Below, one piece after another: positions 44,711-54,438 of a stretch of DNA of 64,000 nt; within the stretch, counting starts at the first letter, position 1, and each line of letters begins with the position of its first letter. A program made the position numbers and the translations under genes. The DNA is from PSRI01 sp041484195. Its GTDB lineage: Bacteria; Bacteroidota; Bacteroidia; Chitinophagales; Chitinophagaceae. The notes below the pieces were generated by a model, which saw only the letters and a program-made list of their open reading frames with translations, did not search any database and was not told the origin of the DNA. The stretch covers positions 186,001-250,000 of the forward strand of contig JBGPHC010000002.1 of assembly GCA_041484195.1 (NCBI GenBank), read 5' to 3'.

Positions 44711-45691
44711 ATGAAATACGCTTTCAGAAAAATATTGCTGACCTGTTCCATCCTGGCTTTACAACAGCAGGTTTTTTGCTGGGGTTTCTATGGACATAGA
44801 ACCATCAACTACTATGCGGTCTTTCTTCTGCCGCCCCGGATGCTAATGCTTTATAAACCCAATATTGATTTTATCGCTGACCATGCGGTTGACCCCGATA
44901 AACGGAGATATATTATTAAGGAAGAAGGTCCCCGGCACTATATTGATCTCGATCATTATGGCCACCTTCCCTTTGAGGCGCTGCCCCGTAACTGGAAAGA
45001 TGCAGTAGCCAAATTTGGGGAAGATACCCTGAGGGCTCATGGCATCGTGCCCTGGTGGATACCCATCATGATGCAGCGACTCACCAAAGCTTTCGAAGAG
45101 AAAAATCAGGCCAAGATCCTGAAACTGTCTGCGGAGCTGGGCCACTATGTTGCAGACGCGCATGTGCCTCTGCACACCAACAGCAATCATAACGGGCAAT
45201 ATACAAATCAGCAAGGCATTCATGGATTCTGGGAAAGCCGCATACCGGAATTGCTCGCTGAAAAAACCTTTGATTTTTTCATTGGAAAAGCAGCGTATAT
45301 TTCGAATCCTTCAGAATTCATGTGGAAACGGGTATTGGAAAGTTCCGCGGCCTCTGATACCGTTCTGCGAGTTGAAAAAGAGCTCTCGGGTGAATTTGGC
45401 GGAAATCTGAAATTCGCTTTTGAGGAAAGAAACGGAATGCTTCAACGCCAATATTCAACTGCTTTTACCATGGCTTATAATAGTCGGCTGCAAGGCATGG
45501 TTGAAAGACGCATGCGCCAGTCAATTTTTGCGGTGGCATCCCTCTGGTTCACGGCGTGGGTAAACGCCGGGCAGCCCGACCTGAGTGGTTTGTCTGGCAG
45601 GGAATTCTCCCTGGAAGAAAAGACCCAATTTGAAGAATTGGATAAAGCCTGGAAATCGGGTTCCATATTGGGTCGTTCTTGCGATAATTAG
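44711..45691 (+). CDS. Zinc-dependent phospholipase C / S1-P1 nuclease-like protein
   Basis: A 326-residue exported hydrolase. The start at 44711 (MKYAFRKILLTCSILAL) is preferred over a TTG at 44693. Cleavage after C23 would leave W24 at the mature N-terminus (WGFYGHR), as in S1/P1 nucleases and Bacillus phospholipase C, where this Trp binds zinc. Further ligand-type residues are in HYIDLDHY, in ELGHYVADAHVPLHT, and in QQGIHGFWESR. The substrate (nucleic acid or phospholipid) cannot be told from the motifs alone. It stands by itself 142 bp after the DUF502 gene. Confidence 0.82.
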   Translation: MKYAFRKILLTCSILALQQQVFCWGFYGHRTINYYAVFLLPPRMLMLYKPNIDFIADHAVDPDKRRYIIKEEGPRHYIDLDHYGHLPFEALPRNWKDAVAKFGEDTLRAHGIVPWWIPIMMQRLTKAFEEKNQAKILKLSAELGHYVADAHVPLHTNSNHNGQYTNQQGIHGFWESRIPELLAEKTFDFFIGKAAYISNPSEFMWKRVLESSAASDTVLRVEKELSGEFGGNLKFAFEERNGMLQRQYSTAFTMAYNSRLQGMVERRMRQSIFAVASLWFTAWVNAGQPDLSGLSGREFSLEEKTQFEELDKAWKSGSILGRSCDN

Positions 45692-45766
45692 CCTACCTTT
45701 GAGGCCCAACGATTCACCTGCCATACCATTTATTATTTTTTCACTTTCAACGCACAGTCATCAGGA

Positions 45767-46834
45767 ATGGTACACAATTTTAATGCAGGCCCCAGCATCT
45801 TGCCAAGAGAAGTTTTCGAACAAGCCAGCCAGGCCATACTCAATTACAACAATACCGGTTTGTCTATTCTGGAAATCGGCCACCGCACTCCCATTTTCCA
45901 GGAAGTAATGAATGAAGCCATTTCACTCACCAGAGAATTAATGCAATTGGATGCAGACCATGAAGTGCTATTTCTCCATGGAGGCGCTTCCACCCAGTTC
46001 TTCCAGGTTCCCATGAACCTGCTGGATGATGGTGAATCCGCCGCTTACCTGGATTGTGGTATATGGGGAACCAAGGCGATCAAAGAAGCTCGACTGTTTG
46101 GTAACGTGATCACAGTGGCATCTTCAAAGGACAGGCACTATACTTATATCCCAAAAGGCTATACCATACCCTCCGATTCAAAGTATTTTCATTTTACCAC
46201 TAATAATACCATCGAGGGCACACAGATGCATGGCTTCCCCGATACCAAGCTGCCACTAATAGCCGACATGAGCAGCGATATCCTGAGCAGGACCTTGGAC
46301 TTTAACAGGTTCAGCCTGATCTATGCAGGCGCTCAAAAAAATATAGGGGCCGCGGGCGTGAACCTCGTGATAGTAAATAAGAATATCCTGGGCCACGTGA
46401 AGCGCAAATTGCCCACTATGATGGATTACCAGCAGCATATTGCCAATGGCTCCATGGTGAACACACCACCGGTTTTCGCTGTATATGTATGCATGCTCAC
46501 CCTGCGCTGGTTGAAACAACAGGGAGGGATAGCTGCAATTGAAAAAGTGAATAATAAAAAAGCGGCCTTGCTCTACGATACTCTGGATAGCCTGCCGGTT
46601 TTTAAACCAACCGTGGACAAGGAAGACCGCAGTAATATGAATGTGGTATTTGTGATGGAGAACCCCGGGCTCGAAAAGGATTTTCTGGAACTTTCCAAGA
46701 AAGAAGGAATGGTGGGCATCAAGGGACACAGGAGTGTGGGTGGTTTCAGAGTCTCATTATACAATGCACTTCCTCTGAAGAGTGTAGAGGCACTGACCGA
46801 AATGATGAAGGATTTCGCGATGCAGCATGCGTAA
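45767..46834 (+). CDS. serC: Phosphoserine aminotransferase
   Basis: A 355-residue PLP enzyme that makes 3-phosphoserine from phosphohydroxypyruvate and glutamate, and can also act in pyridoxine synthesis. Signatures are NFNAGPSILPREVFEQA at the start, ISILEIGHRTPIFQEV-like text near 35-50, FLHGGASTQFFQVPMNLL, the PLP lysine in YAGAQKNIGAAGVNLVIV, and GHRSVGGFRVSLYNAL at the end. The length is normal. The next gene on this strand is the DUF1015 gene; serA, usually between or beside them in Bacteroidota, is not here. Confidence 0.95.
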   Translation: MVHNFNAGPSILPREVFEQASQAILNYNNTGLSILEIGHRTPIFQEVMNEAISLTRELMQLDADHEVLFLHGGASTQFFQVPMNLLDDGESAAYLDCGIWGTKAIKEARLFGNVITVASSKDRHYTYIPKGYTIPSDSKYFHFTTNNTIEGTQMHGFPDTKLPLIADMSSDILSRTLDFNRFSLIYAGAQKNIGAAGVNLVIVNKNILGHVKRKLPTMMDYQQHIANGSMVNTPPVFAVYVCMLTLRWLKQQGGIAAIEKVNNKKAALLYDTLDSLPVFKPTVDKEDRSNMNVVFVMENPGLEKDFLELSKKEGMVGIKGHRSVGGFRVSLYNALPLKSVEALTEMMKDFAMQHA

Positions 46835-47055
46835 TGATCACTGGATTTAGCAGATCAAAGAAATTTTATTTGACTATCCTTTTATGAAAAACAAAGAAGC
46901 ACTGAATAAGAATTCAATGCCTATCTTGCAGCCATTAGGTCTAAACCCATGTCTTGTATCTTATATCCTGAAGCCCCTGCTGTTGTTCAAACCCTGATAT
47001 CCATTATCATTCAAAAACCAGGACAGATTTCCGGAATAAACTCTTGTAAGTAATT

Positions 47056-48309
47056 ATGACGCTCATTGTTCCCTTCAAGGCATTGCGCCCACAGGCTCAG
47101 TATGCCAAACAAGTGGCTTCGCGCCCCTACGATGTTTTAAATAGCAAGGAAGCCAGGCAGGAAGCCCAGGGCAACCCGAACTCGTTTCTCCATATCACGA
47201 AGTCAGAGATTGACCTGCCCGAAGATGAGGACCCGCATTCACCCCTGGTTTATGAAAAAGCCAAACAAAATCTCGACGCATTTATTCAGAGAGAAGTATT
47301 GTTCAGAGAGAGTAAACCCTGTTATTATATATATGAGCTCATTATGCCCGTGGAGTCTTCGGGTGGCCCGGCCAGGAGACAGACCGGACTGGTGGCCGCA
47401 TCTTCCATTGACGATTATGAAAATAATATCATTAAGAAGCATGAATTAACCAGGCCGGATAAAGAGCAGGACCGCATCAACCATATCTTAGCCACTGGTG
47501 CTCAAACCGGCAATGTATTTCTGGCTTACCGGAATGTGGATGAAATGGATGAACTCATCCAAAAATGGCAAAATGAAAAATCACCCGTCTATAATTTTAT
47601 TGCCGATGATGGAATCAGCCATACCATTTGGGTGATCAGCGATGACCAGGCAATCAGCAACATCGCAAATATCTTTTCCCAAAAAGTCACATGCACTTAT
47701 ATTGCCGACGGACATCATCGTGCCGCCAGCGCTGCAAAAGTGAGGCAGTCACTTGACCGTGGCTCGAATCCCGGCATGGATTATTTCCTAACGACCCTCT
47801 TTCCGGCCAATCAGCTTCATATCATGGACTACAACAGGCTTGTGGGAGATTTGAATGGTTTGAACGTGGACGATTTTTTCAGCCGGCTTTCGGAGAATTT
47901 TGAAATTTCGCAGGAAGGCAAGGCCTCTTTCTCTCCCAAAGCCCTGCATGAATTTGGAATGTACATGGATGGAAAATGGTATAAATTGATCGCAAAGCCA
48001 GGAACATATTCAGAAGACCCTATTAGCATACTGGATGTTAGTATCCTCCAGAACAATGTGCTTGATAAAATACTTGGCATCCATGATCCCCGGACCGATA
48101 AGCGAATTGATTTCGTAGGTGGCATCCGGGGTCTTGGAGAATTAGAAAAAAGGGTGGAGAGCGGAGAAATGAAATTGGGCTTCTCTCTATATCCCGTAAG
48201 CATTCAACAACTATTTGATATTGCCGACACGGGAAATGTGATGCCACCCAAGAGTACATGGTTCGAACCTAAATTAAGAGATGGTCTCCTAACCAACCTC
48301 ATCCGATGA
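47056..48309 (+). CDS. DUF1015 family protein
   Basis: A 417-residue cytosolic protein of DUF1015. Family marks are IVPFKALRPQAQYAKQVASR at the start, SRPYDVLN, and YIADGHHRAASAAKV in the middle, where ADGHHR is the most conserved. The function is unknown; in many bacteria it lies near serC/serA, and here it is two genes from nothing else than serC. The gap to serC is 221 bp, in which I find no trace of serA. Confidence 0.88.
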   Translation: MTLIVPFKALRPQAQYAKQVASRPYDVLNSKEARQEAQGNPNSFLHITKSEIDLPEDEDPHSPLVYEKAKQNLDAFIQREVLFRESKPCYYIYELIMPVESSGGPARRQTGLVAASSIDDYENNIIKKHELTRPDKEQDRINHILATGAQTGNVFLAYRNVDEMDELIQKWQNEKSPVYNFIADDGISHTIWVISDDQAISNIANIFSQKVTCTYIADGHHRAASAAKVRQSLDRGSNPGMDYFLTTLFPANQLHIMDYNRLVGDLNGLNVDDFFSRLSENFEISQEGKASFSPKALHEFGMYMDGKWYKLIAKPGTYSEDPISILDVSILQNNVLDKILGIHDPRTDKRIDFVGGIRGLGELEKRVESGEMKLGFSLYPVSIQQLFDIADTGNVMPPKSTWFEPKLRDGLLTNLIR

Positions 48310-48456
48310 ATCAAGGAACTAAACCCTTTTGCCTACCGATTTTACCGATAGAGATCGCGGGCCGGATAATCTGTTAAAAATTTGTGATCTTGCAATGAAT
48401 TCCACAATCGGTGCATTCATCAGACTAAATTTCCATTCACAATTGTCAACCGCAAC

Positions 48457-49473
48457 ATGAAGAAATTATTATTATTGTCAGGTCTGGCACTCCGGTTCAT
48501 GGCAGCTTCCGCACAACAGGACGCGGCAGCCCTGCAGGAAACCGCGCACAATTTCATGAAACAGGGTGATTTGAGCAACGCCATCCTGGTTCTCAACAAA
48601 GCCTTGCAGCAAAAACCAAAAGATATCGGGATCCTGAAAGACATAGCCTACGCCTATTATTTGCAAAGAGACTTTGCGAGGTCGCTGGAAACAATCAAAC
48701 CGGTCCTGGAAAGAGATGACGCAGACGTTCAGTCCTTTCAAATTGCGGGAAGTGTGTATAAGTCGATCGAAGACACAAAAGAATCTGCAAAATTGTATAG
48801 TAAGGGGCTCCGTAAATTTCCAAACAGTGGTGCTCTGTATAGCGAATATGGAGAATTACTGTGGTCAAAAAAAGATTATGATGCCATCAAACAATGGGAA
48901 AAAGGTATTGAAGTGGACCCAAATTATGCAGGCAATTACTACAATGCCTGCAAGTATTATTATTTCACCGTTGACAAGGTATGGAGCCTGATATATGGTG
49001 AGATGTTCATGAATCTGGAGAGCTATTCCCAGCGTGCGGCCGAAATCAAGAATGTTTTGCTCGACGGATACAAGAAGTTGTTCTCGTCTAACGATCTGCT
49101 AAAAGAATATGACAGTAAGAAGAAAAATGAATTTGAAAAAGCCTTCCTTGGCTCCATGAATAAACAGGCCTCTCTTGCCGCTTCAGGGATTGATCCGGAG
49201 AGCCTGGCGATGATCAGAACCAGGTTCATCCTCGACTGGTTTGAAAACAATGCCATAAAATTTCCATTACGCCTTTTCGAATATCAGAGACAGTTATTGC
49301 AAAGCGGACAGTTCGAAGCTTATAACCAGTGGATATTCGGCGCTGCTGCAAACCTCCCCCATTACCAGATCTGGACCCAGACCCACCAGGACGCTTATGA
49401 TGAATTCAATACTTTTCAGCGAGGCAGGGTATTCAAGGTTCCGGCCGGACAATACTACCAGACAAAATTTTAG
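48457..49473 (+). CDS. Exported TPR protein
   Basis: A 338-residue protein with a signal peptide (MKKLLLLSGLALRFMAASA). Residues about 25-185 hold four TPR-like units (FMKQGDLSNAILVLNKAL, AYAYYLQRDFARSLETIK, GSVYKSIEDTKESAKLYS, ELLWSKKDYDAIKQWEKG). The rest is helical and has no clear motif, ending GRVFKVPAGQYYQTKF. TPRs bind partner proteins, but the partner is unknown. It lies 147 bp after the DUF1015 gene on the same strand. Confidence 0.72.
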   Translation: MKKLLLLSGLALRFMAASAQQDAAALQETAHNFMKQGDLSNAILVLNKALQQKPKDIGILKDIAYAYYLQRDFARSLETIKPVLERDDADVQSFQIAGSVYKSIEDTKESAKLYSKGLRKFPNSGALYSEYGELLWSKKDYDAIKQWEKGIEVDPNYAGNYYNACKYYYFTVDKVWSLIYGEMFMNLESYSQRAAEIKNVLLDGYKKLFSSNDLLKEYDSKKKNEFEKAFLGSMNKQASLAASGIDPESLAMIRTRFILDWFENNAIKFPLRLFEYQRQLLQSGQFEAYNQWIFGAAANLPHYQIWTQTHQDAYDEFNTFQRGRVFKVPAGQYYQTKF

Positions 49474-49652
49474 CATCGGGTAATTGACGGGAAACTGGGT
49501 CATTCATTTATCATTCCCATCTGCAAAGGAACCGCGAAAGCTTTTTTTATTATGCTTTTTTAGGTAAATTGAAAAATCAAACTCCCATTCTTCAGGAGAA
49601 TAACAATAATTTGTACGATGTTGCGTGGATCTGCCCATGATTCATCATAATA

Positions 49653-51443
49653 ATGATTGCCATGACCGAACCCAGGAGATTATTCGATTGCATCCAATAC
49701 CAACTGGAAAATAACCCTCTCCAGGACATGTTTGCCGCTAAGGAAGGAAGCCAGTGGAAGAAATATTCTACACAGGCTGTTCAGGATATCGCCACCAGGA
49801 TCAGTTGCGGATTATTGAACCTGGGAATTTCCTGCGGCGATATGACGGAAGAATCGAGAGACAAGATCGCCATCATCAGCAAGAACAGGCCCGAATGGCT
49901 GATGCTGGATTTCGCCGTTCAGCAAATTGGAGCCGTGCTGGTGCCCATCTATCCTACCATTACTGTAAACGAACTACAGTTTGTTTTAAATGATTCCAAA
50001 GTGAAAATAATCTTTGTGAATGATCAGGAAATCTTTCACAAGGTGATCAGCATAAGGGATAAAATTCCTTCACTACAGGAAATTTTTTCATTTGAACATG
50101 TAGTGAACGCCAGGTATTGGAAAGAATTATTGCCCGAACCCAGCCCTGATTTGCTGCAAAAGATCAGAGATATTTCCGCGAAGGTCCAATACGAAGACCT
50201 CGCCACCATCATCTACACTTCAGGAACCACGGGTACACCCAAAGGTGTGATGTTAAGTCATAGAAATATTTTGAGTAATGTGATGGCCTGCCTGCCCGCT
50301 TTCCCCCAGGAACCCCGGATGAGCGCCCTAAGTTTTCTGCCGCTCAACCATATCCTTGAAAGGATGGTGAGCTATCTCTATCTCTTCAAAGGAGTCTCAA
50401 TTTATTATGCGGAGAGCCTGGACAAGATTGGCGAAAATCTGCAGGAAGTGAGGCCGAGCATTTTCATAGCCGTGCCGAGAGTGATAGAAAAAGTTTATGA
50501 TCGCATAATGCAAAAAGGCGCGGAACTCAGGGGAACAAAAAAGAAATTGTTTTTTTGGGCTCATACCCTGGCAGAAAAATTCGAGATCAATACTAACCAG
50601 GGCCTTTGGTATAAGACGCAGTTGGCGATTGCCAATAAATTGGTTTTTAGTAAGTGGAGGGAGGGCCTTGGCAATAATCTACTCTGTGTGGTAACCGGTG
50701 GTGCGGCCTGCCAGGTAAGACTGATCCGAATCTTCACTGCGGCCAAAATTCCGATCATGGAAGGATATGGGCTCACTGAGACTTCGCCGGTAATCGCCGT
50801 TAACAGGTATGAGGAATCGGGCAGGAGATTTGGAACCGTAGGTCCATTGATTGATGGGGTAGAAGTGAAAATTGCCGAAGATGGTGAGATCCTGTGTAAG
50901 GGGCCCAATATCATGATGGGCTATTACAAGAGACCCGATCTTACTGAGGAAATAATGTCTGATGGCTGGTTGAAGACTGGTGATATAGGCATGTTGTCTG
51001 ATGATAAATTCCTTTCCATTACAGACCGCAAGAAGGAGCTGTTCAAAACCAGCGGAGGCAAATACGTTGCGCCACTTGCCATTGAAAATAAATTGAAGGA
51101 ATCCATGTTCATTGAACAGGTGATGGTACTGGGGGCTGACAAGAAGTTTGTTGGCGCGTTGATAGTGCCGGCTTTCCCATATTTGAAGGATTGGGCCAGG
51201 CAGAAGGGCATTTCAGAAACATCCAATCAAGCCCTGATCAGGAACCCGGCCGTAATTGAAATGTACAGGGAACTGGTGGAAAGTTTCAATAAATACTTTA
51301 ACCATGTTGAGCAGATCAAGAAATTTGAACTCCTCCCCGACGAATGGACCATCGATACCGGGGAATTGACACCGAAACTGAGCCTTAAACGCAAGGTAAT
51401 CATGGAAAAATACAGGGATGCCATTGAAAGGATTTATGCATAA
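49653..51443 (+). CDS. Long-chain acyl-CoA ligase (AMP-binding)
   Basis: A 596-residue adenylate-forming enzyme that activates fatty acids to acyl-CoA. The P-loop is IIYTSGTTGTPKGVMLSH, the substrate region is MSALSFLPLNHILERM, the A5 motif is MEGYGLTETSPVIAV, and the late motifs are GWLKTGDIGMLSDDKFLSI and TDRKKELFKTSGGKYVAP. An alternative start is three codons in (49662). The 3' end overlaps the last 10 bases of the oppositely oriented sugar kinase gene, so the two convergent genes share their ends. Confidence 0.92.
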   Translation: MIAMTEPRRLFDCIQYQLENNPLQDMFAAKEGSQWKKYSTQAVQDIATRISCGLLNLGISCGDMTEESRDKIAIISKNRPEWLMLDFAVQQIGAVLVPIYPTITVNELQFVLNDSKVKIIFVNDQEIFHKVISIRDKIPSLQEIFSFEHVVNARYWKELLPEPSPDLLQKIRDISAKVQYEDLATIIYTSGTTGTPKGVMLSHRNILSNVMACLPAFPQEPRMSALSFLPLNHILERMVSYLYLFKGVSIYYAESLDKIGENLQEVRPSIFIAVPRVIEKVYDRIMQKGAELRGTKKKLFFWAHTLAEKFEINTNQGLWYKTQLAIANKLVFSKWREGLGNNLLCVVTGGAACQVRLIRIFTAAKIPIMEGYGLTETSPVIAVNRYEESGRRFGTVGPLIDGVEVKIAEDGEILCKGPNIMMGYYKRPDLTEEIMSDGWLKTGDIGMLSDDKFLSITDRKKELFKTSGGKYVAPLAIENKLKESMFIEQVMVLGADKKFVGALIVPAFPYLKDWARQKGISETSNQALIRNPAVIEMYRELVESFNKYFNHVEQIKKFELLPDEWTIDTGELTPKLSLKRKVIMEKYRDAIERIYA

Positions 51444-52348
51444 CCGCTACGCTTAGCCGCCAGCAGGAATTGGTCAATATCTTCTTTTACATATGTTGGG
51501 CAGGCGCCCTGTTTCGTGGCCACGAAGGCACCCATTGCAGAAGCATACTCAATGGCTTCATCTAAGGGCACCGGGATCATGAATTTTGTGAGGAATGCTG
51601 CCAGGAAAGCATCCCCGGCTCCAATCACGTCGGCAACTTTCACTATAAACCCATGGTGTTCATAAAAATCCCCGTCATTCAACGCGATGGCACCTGCCTC
51701 GCCCCGGGTGGTAACCACAGTATGAAGCTGAAACCTTTCCTGCAGACCCTGCATTCGTTCTCTTTCGCTACCACGAAATTGAAACCAATCACTAAGGAGG
51801 TTCAGTTCCGCGGTGTTGAGCTTTAGCATGTCGGCATGTTGTAATAAGTACTCCAACACCTTTTGTTTATAGTGGGGTTCCCTGAGATTGATATCAAAAA
51901 TCTTGAAGGATGCCATTTCGAGCAATTGAAAAAGAGTTTCTCGTGAGGTCTGGCTACGTGCGGCGAGACTTCCGAATATGAAATATTCAGAACCTCCCAC
52001 CAATTCCTGCTGGGTCTGGCTTCCCCTGATAAAATCCCAGGCAACAGGCTGCAGGATCTCATAACCCACCTCATTGCCATGCAAACTGGCCAAGACTTTA
52101 CCGGTGGGATGTTCCGAATCACGCTGAATGAAATCGGAGCTTAGTCCTTTTGATACGATGAAACGAAGCAATTCTTCAGACAAATCATCCACACCCACCG
52201 AACTGATCAACGTTGTGGGTACCTGCAATTGGTTCAAATGATAGGCCACATTCATTGGGGCTCCGCCTGGCATCTTAGCATCGGGCAAAATATCCCAAAG
52301 TATTTCTCCGAAACAAACTACTCTATAGTGCTTGTTCTCCTTCAACAT
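51434..52348 (-). CDS. PfkB-family sugar kinase (fructokinase-like)
   Basis: A 304-residue carbohydrate kinase of the ribokinase/PfkB fold. The start region (VVCFGEILWDILPDAKMPGGAPMNVAYHL) and the anion-hole/catalytic motif (ADVIGAGDAFLAAFLTKF) are both present; the sequence matches fructokinases closely. It lies eight bases after a sugar porter gene on the same strand, so the pair takes up and phosphorylates a sugar, probably fructose. Its stop overlaps the convergent acyl-CoA ligase gene by 10 bases. Confidence 0.88.
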   Translation of the reverse strand: MLKENKHYRVVCFGEILWDILPDAKMPGGAPMNVAYHLNQLQVPTTLISSVGVDDLSEELLRFIVSKGLSSDFIQRDSEHPTGKVLASLHGNEVGYEILQPVAWDFIRGSQTQQELVGGSEYFIFGSLAARSQTSRETLFQLLEMASFKIFDINLREPHYKQKVLEYLLQHADMLKLNTAELNLLSDWFQFRGSERERMQGLQERFQLHTVVTTRGEAGAIALNDGDFYEHHGFIVKVADVIGAGDAFLAAFLTKFMIPVPLDEAIEYASAMGAFVATKQGACPTYVKEDIDQFLLAAKRSGYA

Positions 52349-52356
52349 ACAAATAT

Positions 52357-53676
52357 TTAGTGCATGGTAACCGTCTCACCAATCTGCTCCAGCGATTTAC
52401 CTTTCGTTTCAGGCATTACTCTCCAAACAAAAACCAGTTGCAGTATCATCATTATGCAGAAAATTAGAAATATGGGACCCCCGCCAAATTTGTCGGCAAA
52501 GTAGGGGAAATTGAAAGCAATGATCACGGCCATGATCCAATGGGTGGAGCTGCCCAGGGTTTGTCCCCTGGCTCTTACCTCATTCGGAAATATTTCTGAA
52601 ATAAACACCCATATCACCGCGCCCTGCGAAAACGCGAAAAATGCAATATACATCAACAGGGCTACTGTAATGGCCCAGCCTCCAATATGCTGGTAAAATG
52701 CATAGGATGCCAAGCCCAGGGTGAGGATCAGTCCGATGGATCCGATCTTCATGAGCGTTTTTCTTCCAAAGCGGTCTATAAAATTCATGGCCAGGAGCGT
52801 AAAACAAAAATTTACCACTCCGATACCAACTGTGGATAAAAGTGATGAGCCCTTTGCCAGTCCGCTCATTTCGAAGATCCTTGGCGCAAAATAGATGATG
52901 GCGTTGATTCCTGAGAGTTGGTTGAACAAGGCGAAGAGGACGGCCAGCATAACCGGTCTTCGATATTTTTTAGAGAATATCGAAACGGATTCTTTCACAG
53001 CTGCTGCACTCGTTTTTTGGATCTCCCTGATGTCCTGTTCAAAGCTCGTGGGATCAATGATTTTCATGACGGCCCGGGCCTCTTCAATCTTGCCACGTTT
53101 CAATATCAGCCATCTCGGGCTTTCCGGAATGAACCGGATGAGCAATAGAAAAATCAGGGAAGGAATAGCCTGCACACCCAGCATCAGTCGCCAGGAGTTT
53201 TCTCCACTGAGCCCGATGAGATAGTTGGATAAATAGGAAACCAATATGCCAAAAACAATATTGAACTGAAACAAGGCTACGAGTTGCCCACGGTTTCGGG
53301 CAGGCGAAATTTCAGAAATATAAATCGGAGCCGTAACCGAAGAAGCGCCGACTCCCAGTCCGCCCAGGAACCGAAATAAGAGGAATGCGTACCAGTTGGT
53401 GGCCAGCGCCGTGCCCAATGAGGCGAATAAAAAAAGGGTCGCGATCAGGAAGAGGGTTCCTTTTCTTCCCAGTTTGTCTGAAGGGATTCCACCAAGCAGG
53501 GCGCCAAATGCGGTGCCAATGAGAGCAATCGCCACGGTCAGTCCATGCCGGAAATCACTGAGTGACCAATATTTCTGGATCGATTGCTCGGCCCCTGAAA
53601 TTACAGCCGTATCAAATCCAAATAAAAAACCTCCGAGGGCCACTATCAATGACCAGAGGATTATTTTTTGTCGCAT
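52357..53676 (-). CDS. Sugar porter, MFS
   Basis: A 439-residue, 12-helix sugar:H+ symporter of the GLUT/XylE type. Family signatures are GGFLFGFDTAVISGA in helix 1, the loop motif DKLGRKGTLFLIATL, RFLGGLGVGASSVTAPIYISE in helix 4, PESPRWLILKRGK in the central loop, NQLSGINAIIYFAPRIF in helix 7, and PETKGKSLEQI at the end. It is the first gene of a two-gene operon with the fructokinase-like gene. Confidence 0.93.
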   Translation of the reverse strand: MRQKIILWSLIVALGGFLFGFDTAVISGAEQSIQKYWSLSDFRHGLTVAIALIGTAFGALLGGIPSDKLGRKGTLFLIATLFLFASLGTALATNWYAFLLFRFLGGLGVGASSVTAPIYISEISPARNRGQLVALFQFNIVFGILVSYLSNYLIGLSGENSWRLMLGVQAIPSLIFLLLIRFIPESPRWLILKRGKIEEARAVMKIIDPTSFEQDIREIQKTSAAAVKESVSIFSKKYRRPVMLAVLFALFNQLSGINAIIYFAPRIFEMSGLAKGSSLLSTVGIGVVNFCFTLLAMNFIDRFGRKTLMKIGSIGLILTLGLASYAFYQHIGGWAITVALLMYIAFFAFSQGAVIWVFISEIFPNEVRARGQTLGSSTHWIMAVIIAFNFPYFADKFGGGPIFLIFCIMMILQLVFVWRVMPETKGKSLEQIGETVTMH

Positions 53677-53770
53677 GTTGGAAGCAGTTATGTGAGATGG
53701 ATCCCCCAGGGTCTTTCAAGATAGAAAACAAATCCTGAAGAACCAAGAATCCACCGGAATGTAGGCGGGG

Positions 53771-54274
53771 TCATCCCTCTGTTTTCTTCTTCCAGAATTC
53801 GTGATGCCAGTTGTCCACGAATTTCACGGCATGCGTTTGCTCCAGTTGCCAGCCAATCTTGTTTAATTGTTCGGAATTCAATTTTTGTTCCAGGTAAGGG
53901 AACAAAATTTTTTCTTCAAAGCGGATATGCTTATCCATCATTTCACTGAATTCTTCAAATATGTGTTCGCAGAGAATCCTGCTGCCATCATTGATGATTT
54001 CCGCCAGTTGCCCCAGATAAGTGTGCTGGGCTTCCGCGAGGCAACGCTTCCCGTCTTTTTCAGGCAGCGCCACAAAAAGATATTGCTCTTCATCTCTGAA
54101 ATGTGGCATGATCGCATGTACCCAGGAAAAATGAACGTAGGCCGCTATTTCGCGCAAATCGGTGCCATTCTGCAAACCCTGCTTGACCTTCCACCCCAGC
54201 ATCAAGCCGTGATGATGATCACGGGACAGCCAAAGGAGGTTTTCATTGCGTTTGATCGGTTTGGACGATTTCAT
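53771..54274 (-). CDS. Hemerythrin-like domain protein
   Basis: A 167-residue four-helix protein with hemerythrin-type ligands: LWLSRDHHHGLMLGWKV, MPHFRDEEQYLF, HTYLGQL, and HIRFEEKILFPYLEQ, where H-x3-E is typical. The start at 54274 (MKSSKPIKRNENLL) is preferred over an ATG 42 bases upstream. Such proteins bind a di-iron centre and are linked to oxygen, NO or iron handling, but the exact role is open. It lies between the sugar porter and aldehyde dehydrogenase genes. Confidence 0.82.
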   Translation of the reverse strand: MKSSKPIKRNENLLWLSRDHHHGLMLGWKVKQGLQNGTDLREIAAYVHFSWVHAIMPHFRDEEQYLFVALPEKDGKRCLAEAQHTYLGQLAEIINDGSRILCEHIFEEFSEMMDKHIRFEEKILFPYLEQKLNSEQLNKIGWQLEQTHAVKFVDNWHHEFWKKKTEG

Positions 54275-54438
54275 AAAAAAATATGATACAGGCGGGTCCC
54301 ATATAGACTCGGGCACCTATTGAATTGCTCTTAAAAAGGGCAGAAAATGACTATATAAAGTTATCGCATTAGTCCTGTATAACCCGTTAAATACCGCTGC
54401 AAATGAAATTTTTTAAAAATCAGATTTTCAAAGACTAT

